A stretch of DNA of 64,000 nt from Azadirachta indica (taxonomy: Eukaryota; Streptophyta; Magnoliopsida; Sapindales; Meliaceae). Below the pieces are notes generated by a model that saw only the letters and a list, made by a program, of their open reading frames with translations, did not search any database and was not told the origin of the DNA. The stretch lies in assembly GCA_022749755.1 (NCBI GenBank), contig CM040445.1, positions 13,661,182 to 13,725,181 on the forward strand. Direction: 5' to 3'. The translations under genes and the position numbers were made by a program. Below are positions 25,130 through 35,543 of this stretch, one piece after another (the stretch's first letter is position 1; each line of letters starts with the position of its first letter).

Positions 25130-25425
25130 TCGTTAATCTTTAATCAAAAAAGCATCCCGAATGATGATCATTGTTCGCTGAATCATATTTAATTTATGAA
25201 TAATACTCAGAAAACTTTGATCTACGACCATCTGGTACCTTCTCTTTGTAGACACGGTCATAACCTCCTTGGCCAAGCTTCTCTTCGTAGACACGGTCAT
25301 AACCTCCTTGGCCAAGCTTCTCTTTGAATGAGCTGGTGATTTTCTTAACATCCGAATAGATGTACCTTTTGGGAGCTAGAGGTCCATAATTTCTATTGAC
25401 GGCCTCAATATCTCTTTATTCTTGG
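25130..25425 (-). pseudogene. Chimeric LRK fragment I: kinase loop joined to ectodomain
   Basis: On the minus strand a juxtamembrane and N-lobe fragment ([16 protein letters not shown], then [15 protein letters not shown]) runs from about 25425. It contains a perfect in-frame 39-bp tandem duplication of the glycine-rich loop (units at about 25248-25286 and 25287-25325). After PDGR, near 25220, it switches without a gap into ectodomain sequence (SKFSEYYS*, then MIQRTMIIIRDA). The two halves come from different exons of the gene model in the wrong order, so this is a recombination scar. No product expected. Confidence 0.75.
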
Positions 25426-25429
25426 CACA

Positions 25430-26890
25430 TTCTTCTACTGAAGTTTAATTGCCAAAATGTGCAGCAAAGTAATTTTCTTTTTCTTGATTGATTTTTATTC
25501 AATTAGATTTCTGAATACAAGTTCTACATAAGCATGCTTGGGACCTTTTATTAAGTTTATTCAGTACCAGGAATCTGCTTGTGTGATTGAGTATGGTATC
25601 TCTTCAAAATAGCTAGACTGAATTATAGTGTTGTGCTGAGTTGAGTACGAATCATAAATTGTAGTTGAAATAATTAAGTATGAATCCCAAGTTATAGTAG
25701 AAATATCCTAGTAAACGCTTTTATTTTTATTTTATTTTATTTATTTTTGTGGAAGGCGGTAGGGGTATTTAGACAGTACGCTGAAGCTTTGTGGATAAAT
25801 AAGTAAAAGCAGTTTTCGTTAAACGCTTGTTGTATCATTTGCCAGATAATTGTTGGTTTACCTTCTGTGTTTAATAACATTTTGAGTTGCTAGAACTGAT
25901 CTAATATTTAATTTTGGGCTTATATATATAAACTTTCTTGTTAAAAACTTTTTAGTTTTCTTTCCGTTGCAAGCTAAATTCTATAAATTTTGACTTTAAT
26001 GAACTCTTTGTTTCCCTCTCTCTGAAGTTGAGGCCTGCCACTAGAAGTAAACAAAAATAAAATTCACGTCACATGGAAAACGTAATCTCAACAAAATAAT
26101 TTTTTCTTCTGCTTACACCACGCAGACAGAACAATTTATAAAAGATCTGCCTAATTGTATTGTCAGATGGGTGTTTTTTTTTTTAATAATGAATATAAAC
26201 TGCATATGTGCTTAACCTAGTTGTACCGTCAAATGTAGTTCTTTGATTTGGATGGAGAGATAAAAGGATTTTTTATCATAATCCACATACACGAGAATTG
26301 GACAAGCTTCTTGGATATATTTATCATAAAATTTTTGGGTGTAATATAAAACCTGCTCTGTGTTTTTCTTGTTTAGATTTTGCTTGTGTTTTATTTGATG
26401 TTCCTTATCCATGTCTCTCATTCGTCTTTGTTGAAGATATGGAGAGGGAACTTACTAGAGACATTCAAATTATTTTCATGTCTCTCATTCTTTACGTTTT
26501 AAATTATTTTCAAGGAGGATTAATATCATCACTGGTCCTAATTATTCATGAAAAAGTATCTAATAAAGCAGGTAAGTAAGCATACTCTTTTCTCCTGGGG
26601 AAGTAGCATCTCTCTCTCCCTCCATCTATCCCGAAGTTTCTTGATTTTGACAATTTTACTGATAATTATGTGCATACAAAACTGATTTGGTATCCATAAC
26701 TATTAACACTAGTTTAGGGCAACATTTGTTTAGTTGCAACTGTTAAAATTTAAGGCTATATGTGTAGCAAGAGCATTCATTTATTGGCATATCCTTCTGT
26801 GTCTGAGACAATTGCTGGCACACATGTAGCCATGTAGGCACGACCTTGGATGTTGATTCTTTTGCTACGTAAATGGCCAGTGACTGTGTA
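25430..26890. other. Unassigned AT-rich region
   Basis: Only short open frames; the longest is a plus-strand 93-codon frame at 26298-26579 with no recognisable domain and codon use like its surroundings. No element ends or paralog homology recognised. Confidence 0.45.
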
Positions 26891-26904
26891 TACGGAAAAG
26901 ATTT

Positions 26905-29228
26905 TCCAGTCACGCTCGTAAGTTTTTTCCATTATGAAAGAGCTTTTTCTTTTTTAACGGGTAGCTTTGATTGTATTCCTTAGCCACATAGGAAGTTTCG
27001 TACCCACTGTTTCTGCTACTGTTGGACTGATGGATGGGTGTGTTCCTGCATACTGTTGACGTCATTTCAAGAAATGCAGCAAACAAACCTGTCAAAATAA
27101 CAAGAAATCAATCAGATGGTGGAGAAATAAGTGATTTCTTTTTAGAATATTCATGGTGAAACAACAAAATAAGAAAATCTGAAACCCTGATATCGCTCAT
27201 ATGCCTCATTCCCAACCAAAATTGATAACAAAAAGGATGAGGAAATGGGTCAGCATCTGCAGACTTCAGTTGTCCCGATTATTTTATTGCAATTTGAAAC
27301 TCACCAAGATGAGAAGTAATATCAGAATCAGAATGGAACACAAACCAATGGAAATCAAGAGCAGAACGTAGGAGTTTGTGTGTTCAGCCGCTAATGCCGT
27401 TCCTACATGCACTTCATTAACTCAGGAAAAGAAACCACTAGGTACCTGCATTGATTTTTGGCAATAGAAATTTCTAAATACTTTTTCCGCAAAGAAATTG
27501 TGGAGAAAATAATCTGATTACACAGAACCCTTTTGAAGCTTAACTCCCTTTGTTTTTTCTCAATTGCAGAGTGAAAAGATGAAACTAGAAGACATCTAGT
27601 CCAGCCTTTCTAGTTACCGAGAGATCAGAAAAACTGCCACCTCGCCTTGTTTAGGTAACCTCTCATCTTAATTTTCAAATAATCTTACCTGCAACACCTA
27701 TCAACATGGTTAAATTTAACTACGATCCTTTATTATCTTCCTTTCTGTTAAGAATTTGATTAATTTTTATTTGCTTAACATCATATTTGCTTAATATCAT
27801 AATGTACTCAACTTTGCCATTTTATTTTTTACTTTAAATAATTTGATTGAAAAAAACTTAACTTGATTCAAGTGCAACTGTGTTATCCCTAAAATCGTTT
27901 CCCTCCAAAAATTTTCCTTTCTTTATATTTAAGTATGACCATGCTCTTCGCTATATAAGGTCCAAACAGAATCTCCGGTTAGACACATAGAGGATGAGCA
28001 CGTCACAACTGATAGTTTGATAATAATGAAAATTTTGATATTTTGAAGCAGAAATGCAGTGCAACACTGAAGCAAAGAAAAAGAACAGATGAAAGAAATG
28101 AGATAGTCTTATTACCTTCGCCAAGCTTCGGTTTAAATCTCTGATAACTAATGCCTGTAAAAGTAATAATTCAAGCAAATAATGAGTTAGAAGGGAAACC
28201 AGTGTAGATTGCAGTTATATGGTTGTGTACACAATTAAAAAAACCCTCAATTTTATATTTGCTCCAATCCGGTCAAAGTTCAGATCTGTATCCCTTGAAT
28301 CTACTACATGCCTCTTTTAGAGTTCCACAATTTAAATTCTTATTCTTTAATCTAAATGCCACAGCCATGATGCTATGATTATTGCTGTCTTTGGATTAAG
28401 GGCACCATTTATGTTTGGGAGAATATAGCGGTTTCTAGGATTGCAGCAGTAGCAAAGACACACCAGATATTTCACATGCCAGAAGATGAGGTTTATCACG
28501 GCAAAGGCAACGAAATTGAGCAGTATTTGAATCAGATCCACAAATCCCACCAGAAGACTCGCAAACAGTACAGGAATTTCTGTCGCTGTAATCATATCCA
28601 GCATCAAAACCTTTTTTTAAAGCTTCTTGAACTGTCGTGTTTTTCCAGACAAAGAGGTCTTCAACAATCGCCTTATGCACTGGCATTGCTATTTTCAGCA
28701 GACACATAACTCTTAGTCTCTCTGATTGAACGTAGGATTCTTGGGCATAATAAGCAGCAGGGCCCGCAGTAAGAGGGAGCGTATCACAAGTAAAATTAAA
28801 CAGTCCACTGACGGAAAGAAGAAGGCACCCGTAGTACAAATCATTGCTTTCATCAATCACTGGGAAATAAAAACTAGAATGAATTAAATTTGTCTTAATC
28901 AATTTTTCAGGGCAAGCATCGTCCCAAGATCCAACCGTGCTATGGTCATTGTCTGACTCAATTGATTGATGTTTAGCACAATAAAACTCAGGTTAATATT
29001 AATGACAGGATACAGATTGCTTTCACACCTTAGTTCGAAGCCTTAATGGCCACAAAATTGAGGCCAGTTATCTCCCCGGAAAGGATAGCCAATGCCTTGT
29101 ATATTTCCACACTTCTAGCCGTAACTGCACTTTCTATACTGTTCATCTGCAGCTTGTTCAAGAGTTGGGAAGGAGATGAACAAGAAAATGGAAACGATGA
29201 ATTTATTCAGAAATGTTAGGTGTTTCAT
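26905..29228 (-). pseudogene. LRK10-like pseudogene H (ectodomain, microexon, TM stub)
   Basis: Ectodomain exon 28464-29228 starts MKHLTFLNKFIVSIFLF, a signal peptide. It has stops inside the GUB_WAK_bind Cys region (KCSYG*KCG and CGH*GFEL) and a frame break near 28905. Its second half (28464-28902) is open, with the WAK_assoc motif NSCTVCESSGGICGS...CLCRDKPHLLACE and a GTGTGT donor. A 39-nt microexon lies at 28113-28151. The third exon starts after TTTTGACAG near 27090 with GLFAAFLEM, then diverges, so the kinase is absent. This ectodomain type (CESSGGICGS) differs from most of the cluster and matches the inverted copy at 29784-30554. Confidence 0.82.
28113..28151 (-). pseudogene. 39-nt stalk microexon of LRK pseudogene H
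   Basis: Minus strand: TTTTACAG acceptor, 39-nt exon containing CCGAAGCTTGGCGAAG, then GTAATAAG donor. The 3' part resembles the gene C microexon (FKPKLG), showing that H and C share this intron block. Confidence 0.65.
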
Positions 29229-29783
29229 TACTAGATGAGTGCATGCTGCAATTTTCTTATATTGGTGAATGAGGATAATGGCACATGTTTGTTTAATTAA
29301 TCTCGAATATTTGTTGGAGCGAACGAGATTTGTAGCAATAGGCCGATGCCTTGTACCCTTCTGTAACTCAGAAACCAATGTATTTGATTGGGAGGTTGTT
29401 TTTCATTATTTGCTAAAGTGGTTTGTTTTAGTATTTGGTTAGAAAGCATTTTCACTCTAGAATATTTTGAATGCTATATGTCACAATTTTTGAAAAGATT
29501 TAAAGAAGTTAGATGAGCAGAAGATCCAACTTGGTCACTTGTTGTGTTGGATTGTAAGCCTCGTCAAATTATCAAAATTATCTATAATCACGTAACCAAG
29601 GTATACCGGCCTGTCCTAATTGTCTCTTTAGATGAAGCCATTAATTAGTCCGGCCCATGGCCGCTGCTTACCAATCAGACTAAATCATTCACTGCCAGAA
29701 AACGAAAATAATTGAAGAAATATGTATAATGATTCTCATTCATCAACTAAAGAAAATTGCAGCATCCAACTAGTGTTCTAATA

Positions 29784-30554
29784 ATGAAACATCTGCCAGT
29801 TTTCAATAATTTCATCATTACCATTTTCATGCTCATCTCCTTTCCAACCTCTGAACAAGTAGAGCATGAACAGCGGAGAAAGTGCAGGGCTCGTTTCAAG
29901 TGTGGAAATCTACAAGCCATAGGCTATCCATTCTCGGGAAGTAATCGGCCTCAATTTTGTGGCCGTTCAGGTTTTTAGCTCAAGTGCCAAGGTAATGCCG
30001 TTCCTGTCGTAGACATAGATGTCACAGATTTAATGTCATACAGATTGATCAGTCTAGTTACACTATAACGATTGCTAGCTTAGACCTTTGGAACGACGTC
30101 TGCCCAAAGATATTCATTAATACAACTTTGGAAAATCAGTCTCTTTTTTATTATACTGAAACAGTTCAAAACCTTACTTTATTTTACGGCTGCCTTCGAG
30201 ATACTGCCAATGAAACATTCGAGTTCACTTGTGATTTGTTTCCTCTTGCCATGGGTAGGCTTGCTTACTATGTGCTGGAATCCTTCCTGGTTGACTCGCA
30301 GAGGCTAAGAATGACTTGTTTACTGAGCCTAACAATGCCAGTTCGTAAGGTAACTATTGCAGAACTCTTTGCCCGAAACAAGACAATTCAAGAATCCTTG
30401 AATCAAGGTTTTGATGTTGGATATAATTACACCGACAAGAATTCTTGCACTATCTGTCAGTCTTCTGGTGGGATATGTGGATCTGGCTCAGCTTCTCGTC
30501 AATTTCGTTGCTTTTGCCGCCATCAACCTCATCCTCTGGCATGTGAAAAATCCA
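29784..30554 (+). pseudogene. Plus-strand orphan LRK ectodomain pseudogene G
   Basis: The only LRK copy on the plus strand. Starts MKHLPVFNNFIITIFMLIS (signal peptide), then CGNLQAIGYPFSGSNRPQFCG and an in-frame TAG at GRSGF*LKC, with a further frame break near 30050. From 30128 the frame is open through NSCTICQSSGGICGSGSAS and CFCRHQPHPLACEKS to a GTATGT donor. No microexon or kinase follows, because a copia LTR begins at 30700. It is an inverted partner of pseudogene H, head to head with about 555 bp between start codons. Confidence 0.8.
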
Positions 30555-30699
30555 GTATGTCTCGGCCTTAAGAAATAGAAATAAATGATCTATCCTGCTA
30601 AAAATAGTATCTTTGATAATGCATTACTATATACACTCAAGATTATTGTTCTACAACATTCAAGTATATTTGTTTGTCAAGGCTTAATTACCTAGTACA

Positions 30700-32853
30700 T
30701 GTTGAAGCAGCGAAAAAAAAAAAAAAAAGGCTGTCTCTTTCATTAAACCAGAAACTATATATACATACAGACATGTCCTTTCATAGACAAAAAATCTTCT
30801 TAAATCACCGTCAACCATATCTAATATTTTGACTTTTGCAACTAGAAAAATCCAATCCCTAAAACCTGAACTGCCATTCCTATTCAACTGAACTAACTAA
30901 GATTTTAGCATTCTATCTTAACTTAACCTTGGCATACAAAAAGTACCAAAACGAAATCTCAATACATCAACACTCCTCCTTGAGATTTTATTTTGAGACT
31001 CTAAGCTTTTCAAATCTGGTTTTAGGCAAAGCTTTGGTCAGAATATTCGCCACCTGCTCTTCAGACTTACAGTAAATAAGACACACTTCCTGATCCCTTT
31101 CTGCTTCTCTCAAAAAATGAAACTTAACCTTCATATGCTTAGTTTTCCCATCCTGCACTGTATTCTTTGCTATAGCAATAGCTAACTTACTATCACAAAA
31201 GATTAGATTATCATTGACTTGTTCAAAGCCTAAATCAATGAGCATTTTTCTCAACCAAATGCATTGATTTGCACCTGCTATAGCTACAATGAACTCTGCT
31301 TCAGCTATTGATTGTGCGACAACATCTTGCTTCTCAGAACAACAAAAAAACATTCCAGAACCAATGGAAAACACATAACCTGAAGTTCTTTTTCCATCAT
31401 CAACACAACCAGCCCAATCACTGTCCACGTAGCCAAACAAATTTAGCTCTCTTTCAAGTCTAAACCAAATGCTCAAGTCGTATATGCCTTTCAAGTACCT
31501 CAACACCCTTCAACCAGCTCTGAAATATACTTGACTTGGATTTTGCATGAATCTTGAAAGCAAATTGGCTGCAAACAGAATGCCAGGTCTTGTTGCAATC
31601 AAATATAATAAACTTCCCACAAGGCTTCTATAACTAAATTTATTAGCTCTTGCATCTCCATCAAACCCAGTCAACTTTTGATTCACTATAAGTGGTGTGC
31701 TTATAGATTTACAATGCTCCATTCTAAACTTCTTTAGCAGATTAATGACATATGCTTGCTGTGAAAAACTCCTTCAATGGTTTGATGAAATTCAAAGCTA
31801 AGGAAGAATTTCATCTCACCTAAGTCTGTCATTTCAAACTTCTGATACAGCTGCTGCATTATAACATTCACATCATCAGTTTTGCTACCAGTAATTAACA
31901 AATCAACAACATATATTGATACAATTAGAGGATCAATAGAAAAAGATGTTTTGATGTAAAGAGTAGCATCATTATAGCTCCTTTTAAAACCTGAATTACA
32001 AAGAAATTAATCAATCTTGCTATACCAGGCCCTTAGTGCCTGTTTCAAGCCGTAGAGTGCCTTGTGCAATTTGTAGACTTTGTCCTCCTCTCCATTAATT
32101 TTGAAACCTTTTGGTTGCTCAATAAAAGTCTCTTCCTTCAAGTAACCATTAGGAAATGTAGACTTGATATCAAGATGGAAGATTTTCCATCTATTTTGGG
32201 TAGCTAAAGCAATTAGCAATGTAATTGTATCGAGCCTGGCAACAGGAGCAAAAGTGTCTCCATAATCAGTGCCTGGCTATTGACCATACCCTTTCACAAT
32301 AAGCCTTACTTTATGCTTGTGTTCAGAGCCATCTGCGTTAAATTTAGTTCTATACACCCACTTTACACCACCAACTTGTTTATGCAAAGGTCTATCAACT
32401 AATTCCCATGTTTTGTTCTTTTCTATCATAGCAATCTCATCTCTCATAGCAATATTGCACTCCTCAAGGTTTGATGTTTCTAAGAAGTTTGAAGGGTCAA
32501 CTGTAGCAACATTGCACCTTCCACACAAATCTGATAGACTACATGTTCTTAGCACTGGCGAATTTGTTATGCTTTGAACATCTGCTTCCTCCTCTCTATT
32601 CATCTCTTGAGCAACATCTGTATGTAAATCTGAGCTTCTGACTTGACTTGAAAAGGCTAGAATAATTTCGGCATCCAATTCTTGCCAATGCTATTTTAAG
32701 CTTTCATTTACCTTTACAACTCTACTAACAATAATTTTCATATTCTCTAAATCAAAAAATTTTTACCCTTGTACTTGATTGCTATAAACAAGAAAAATAC
32801 CCTTTCTTGCCTTTTCAAAGAGCTTGTCTCTCTTGACATCAGGTACCACAAAA
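30700..32853 (-). mobile_element. 5'-truncated Ty1/copia element
   Basis: Minus strand. The 3' LTR (30700-30973) runs TGTTGATG...TTCAACA, preceded by the polypurine tract AAGGAGGAG. Internal order: end of integrase (about 32700-32853; KARKGIFLVYSN, ENMKIIVSRVV), reverse transcriptase with [18 protein letters not shown] and [11 protein letters not shown] (32007-32219), then RNase H (30988-31722; VDSDWAGCVDDGKRTSGY). Gag, protease, the integrase core and the 5' LTR are missing. At about 32853 it meets LRK intron sequence of pseudogene F, so the missing half was lost together with the F kinase exon. Stops make it inactive. Confidence 0.85.
30988..32678 (-). pseudogene. copia reverse transcriptase / RNase H remnant
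   Basis: Broken into open pieces 32277-32678, 32007-32219, 31510-31722 and 30988-31506. The first has the RVT_2 start (NKTWELVDRP, GVKWVYRTKFNADGS), the second a Y..L...P-region ([13 protein letters not shown]). The third has STPLIVNQKLTG and ATRPGILFA. The last is RNase H (DSDWAGC, AEAEFIVA, DSKLAIAIAKN, KHMKVKFHF). The YVDD-box region around 31900 is damaged. Confidence 0.8.
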
Positions 32854-32969
32854 CTGATAGTTTTACGAAAATAAAGATTTGATATCTTGAACAAATAAAT
32901 GCAGTGCAACACCGGATGAGCATAAAAAATGATAAAAAAAAAGTCAAAACAATGAGGTAGTTATGTTAC

Positions 32970-33005
32970 CTATGCCAACCTTCAGTTTCAAGTTTGAACC
33001 ATTGC
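32970..33005 (-). pseudogene. 36-nt stalk microexon of LRK pseudogene F
   Basis: Minus strand: TTTTACAG acceptor, 36 nt, GTAACATA donor; encodes G-NGSNLKLKVGI-G in phase 1, close to the NGSNLRRKLVT type. Confidence 0.7.
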
Positions 33006-34013
33006 CTGTAAAACAAATAATCGGAGCCAATAAAGAGTAAGAACAGACACTCTTGCAATGATTCTAGCAAATTTCAAGCACTACACACAATCCAAACAAC
33101 TCTCAATCTAAGATTTGCTTGAATCAGCTAAAAGTATCTGGGTTACTTGTATTTATAACATTCATCCTTCAGAGTTCTACAATCTAAATTATGACCTTTA
33201 ACCAAATGCTACAGCCGCGATAATATCATTGTTTGCTTACCAGTAATCGAAAGAGCATCATTTATGTTTAGGAGAATTAAGCGTCTTCTATGATTGGATT
33301 GCGTATAAAAATTTCAAACGGAAGATCAAAATATTTGGAACAGAAGAAACAGAGGAAAAAAACCCAAACATGCTTTAGCAGTGAAGCAAGTACAAAGAAC
33401 ACGATATAATGCTAAGCAGATGAGCAAAAGCATAATATGAAAGGGAAAGGTATGCATACGATAAGGACAATTACGCGTGTGAGGTTGATCACGGGAAAGA
33501 CACACAAATTGCTCTGAAGACTGATTGGATCCGCATATTCCAAATGAAGACAGACATGTCTCACAGTACGCATTATCTGTAGTATATTCTACCTCAAACC
33601 CTCGTTGCAAAATCTCACTCACTCTTCCGGCCAAAAGATCATTAGTATTATAGACACGGAGATCATCAGTCCGTAGAAACGGCACTTTGACAACTTTTTT
33701 ACATGAGTTGCTACGATTTTGAAGCAACGAGTCGCCATTGATCATGTAAAACCCAGTTATCGTATCTCCACGTACTGTGGAACAACTAAAACTGTTTTGT
33801 CCCAGCGACGACAACTCACCACTGCAAGCAAAAAATAAGCTGCTGTTTCGAACGTTTGGACCGTAGCTAAAGAGATTGTGGTTGATAACGGTTTCCTGCA
33901 ACATTCCAGCCCAACAAAGACTATCAAGAACGATCATTTCGAGCGATGACCATTTCTGCTCGATCATATTTATATTTAAAACTTGAAAACTTTGATCTCC
34001 GAATAGAACGGCA

Positions 34014-34403
34014 TGAAGAATCACCGCCGACATAATCCAGAAAATTCTGGATTCATTAACTCTGATCAGCCTCTTATTTCTAGCTTCTTCTTCATTCAAG
34101 GATGAATCCAGAAGCTTCTTCAACATGAGCCAGCAGCAAATTGAAAAGCATATTGCAGAAAAAATCCAGAAAAGATGAAGTCGGTGATTTTACCGACTTC
34201 ACCACCGACATAGGCTGGTATAAATATAGATAGTCTTCTGTTTTAGGATGTAAGCCGTACATGAGAGTTATTAACGTGTGTATGCGTGCAAGTGGGTGAG
34301 TGTGTGTTTATATTAGAGTGTATAACATTTGTATTATTATTTTCTCTTTTAAGTGAGTTTACTTAGCTATTAAAGGTGTCCAATTCATTTTCTTTTCTCT
34401 ACA
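34014..34403 (+). mobile_element. 390-bp solo copia-type LTR in the F ectodomain exon
   Basis: Runs TGAAGAATCACC to TTTTCTCTACA with a plus-strand TATA box (TGGTATAAATATAG, near 34210). Flanks are CGGCA (34009-34013) and TGGTA (34404-34408), two transitions apart, fitting an aged 5-bp target duplication. Paralogs show the uninterrupted site. Two strong inverted repeats lie upstream of the TATA box (34034-34053 and 34177-34200). Confidence 0.75.
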
Positions 34404-35543
34404 TGGTAGTGTTCTGATTGTCGTTACACTTGAGCTCGAATCCTTGGCGACCACAATGCTGAGGTCTAATATTGTATCCCCAGAATGGATACAAGATGTC
34501 CCGAATTTGCTGCCCACAGGTGTAAGGACGATTGCACGCAGCGTACATTTCATTGTCCTCACAATAAAATGATGGAATGGAAATCAAGGTGCAGAGTATA
34601 GTGATGATTGTTTGGGAAAAAAGCGAAGGGAAGAAATGGTTGCTCATGACTTTGTAGAATAAAGATCATGGATAGAGAAGATTCGTGGGTTTCGTTTACT
34701 CATCTATGATATGTATATGCTTTGGAGATGTTGCAAGTGACTGTGAAGACTGAAGAAACTTGCTAGCTTTTTAAAAAGCACACGCATTTGACAAATATTA
34801 ACCGCTAATATTGATTGTTGACTTCGACTTTTCCGTTGCCAAGTAAAGCCGAGTTTAAGTGCTTCAAGTCAGAAGCCGGAGGTTTTGAACTGTACTTTTG
34901 GCTTCATCTAATAGACAACGATTCAAATTTCATTTAATGCGTTTTCGTGTATATGACAAGATGATTATTTATAAATAAGACTTCCGATTATGTGTAAAAT
35001 CAATAATCAAATAGAGTAGGAAAAAGTAGACATAAAATTTATTTCCAATATTTGCCACGACAAGGATGTGATTGAAGAAAGTATTGGTGCTCTTGGAGGA
35101 GAAGATAAGTAAGGCATTGGGGGGATTTCTAAAGCTTCAAGGCTTCTTTGCAACATTTCTAGCACTGTATTGATGGACGGCCTATCCCTTGGACGAGTCT
35201 GTATATACCACAATCCCACAATTATCGTCGTTCGTGCAAACACCGGGCCGTTCAAATTCTCTGCCCTGCTCGAAATGCCTGGAAATCCAATGTGGAAAAT
35301 ATAACTCACTCGAATTGCTTTCTCCCGCATCAAGGCTTTTCCTGCATCCAACCATTTCGATAACCATCATTCCATAGCTATAGGCATCTGACTTGTGTGA
35401 AACAGCCCCAAAGTTTCGGCTGAACACTTCTGGAGCAATGTATCCAATTGTCCCTCTAGCCTCCAGCATTGACACGATACTCTCTTTTTTAGGAGAGAGC
35501 TTTGCAAGCCCGAAATCAGAGATCTTAGGGCAAAAGTCCTCAT

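Larger units (their letters stand above)
32970..34647 (-). pseudogene. LRK10-like pseudogene F (ectodomain split by solo LTR, kinase lost)
   Basis: First ectodomain part 34404-34647: signal peptide MSNHFFPSLFSQTIITILC, Cys motifs CNRPYTCG and CGRQGFELKC, ending NQNTTM at the insertion. Second part 33460-34013: resumes at LFGDQSFQVLNI and stays open through the WAK_assoc Cys cluster ([17 protein letters not shown]). The donor is kept (GTATGCAT). Microexon 32970-33005 follows. The expected kinase exon is absent, replaced by the truncated copia at 30700-32853. The long open frame through the insert (from 34126) is chance reading of LTR sequence. Confidence 0.85.

Noticed and set aside
26298..26579. 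93-codon plus-strand ORF
   Set aside because: No domain, no paralog, no splice context; best seen as a chance open frame in unassigned DNA.
33326..34126. A single 266-aa protein starting MLKKLLDSS
   Set aside because: Its first part is LTR sequence read by chance into the broken F ectodomain; the true start is at 34647.
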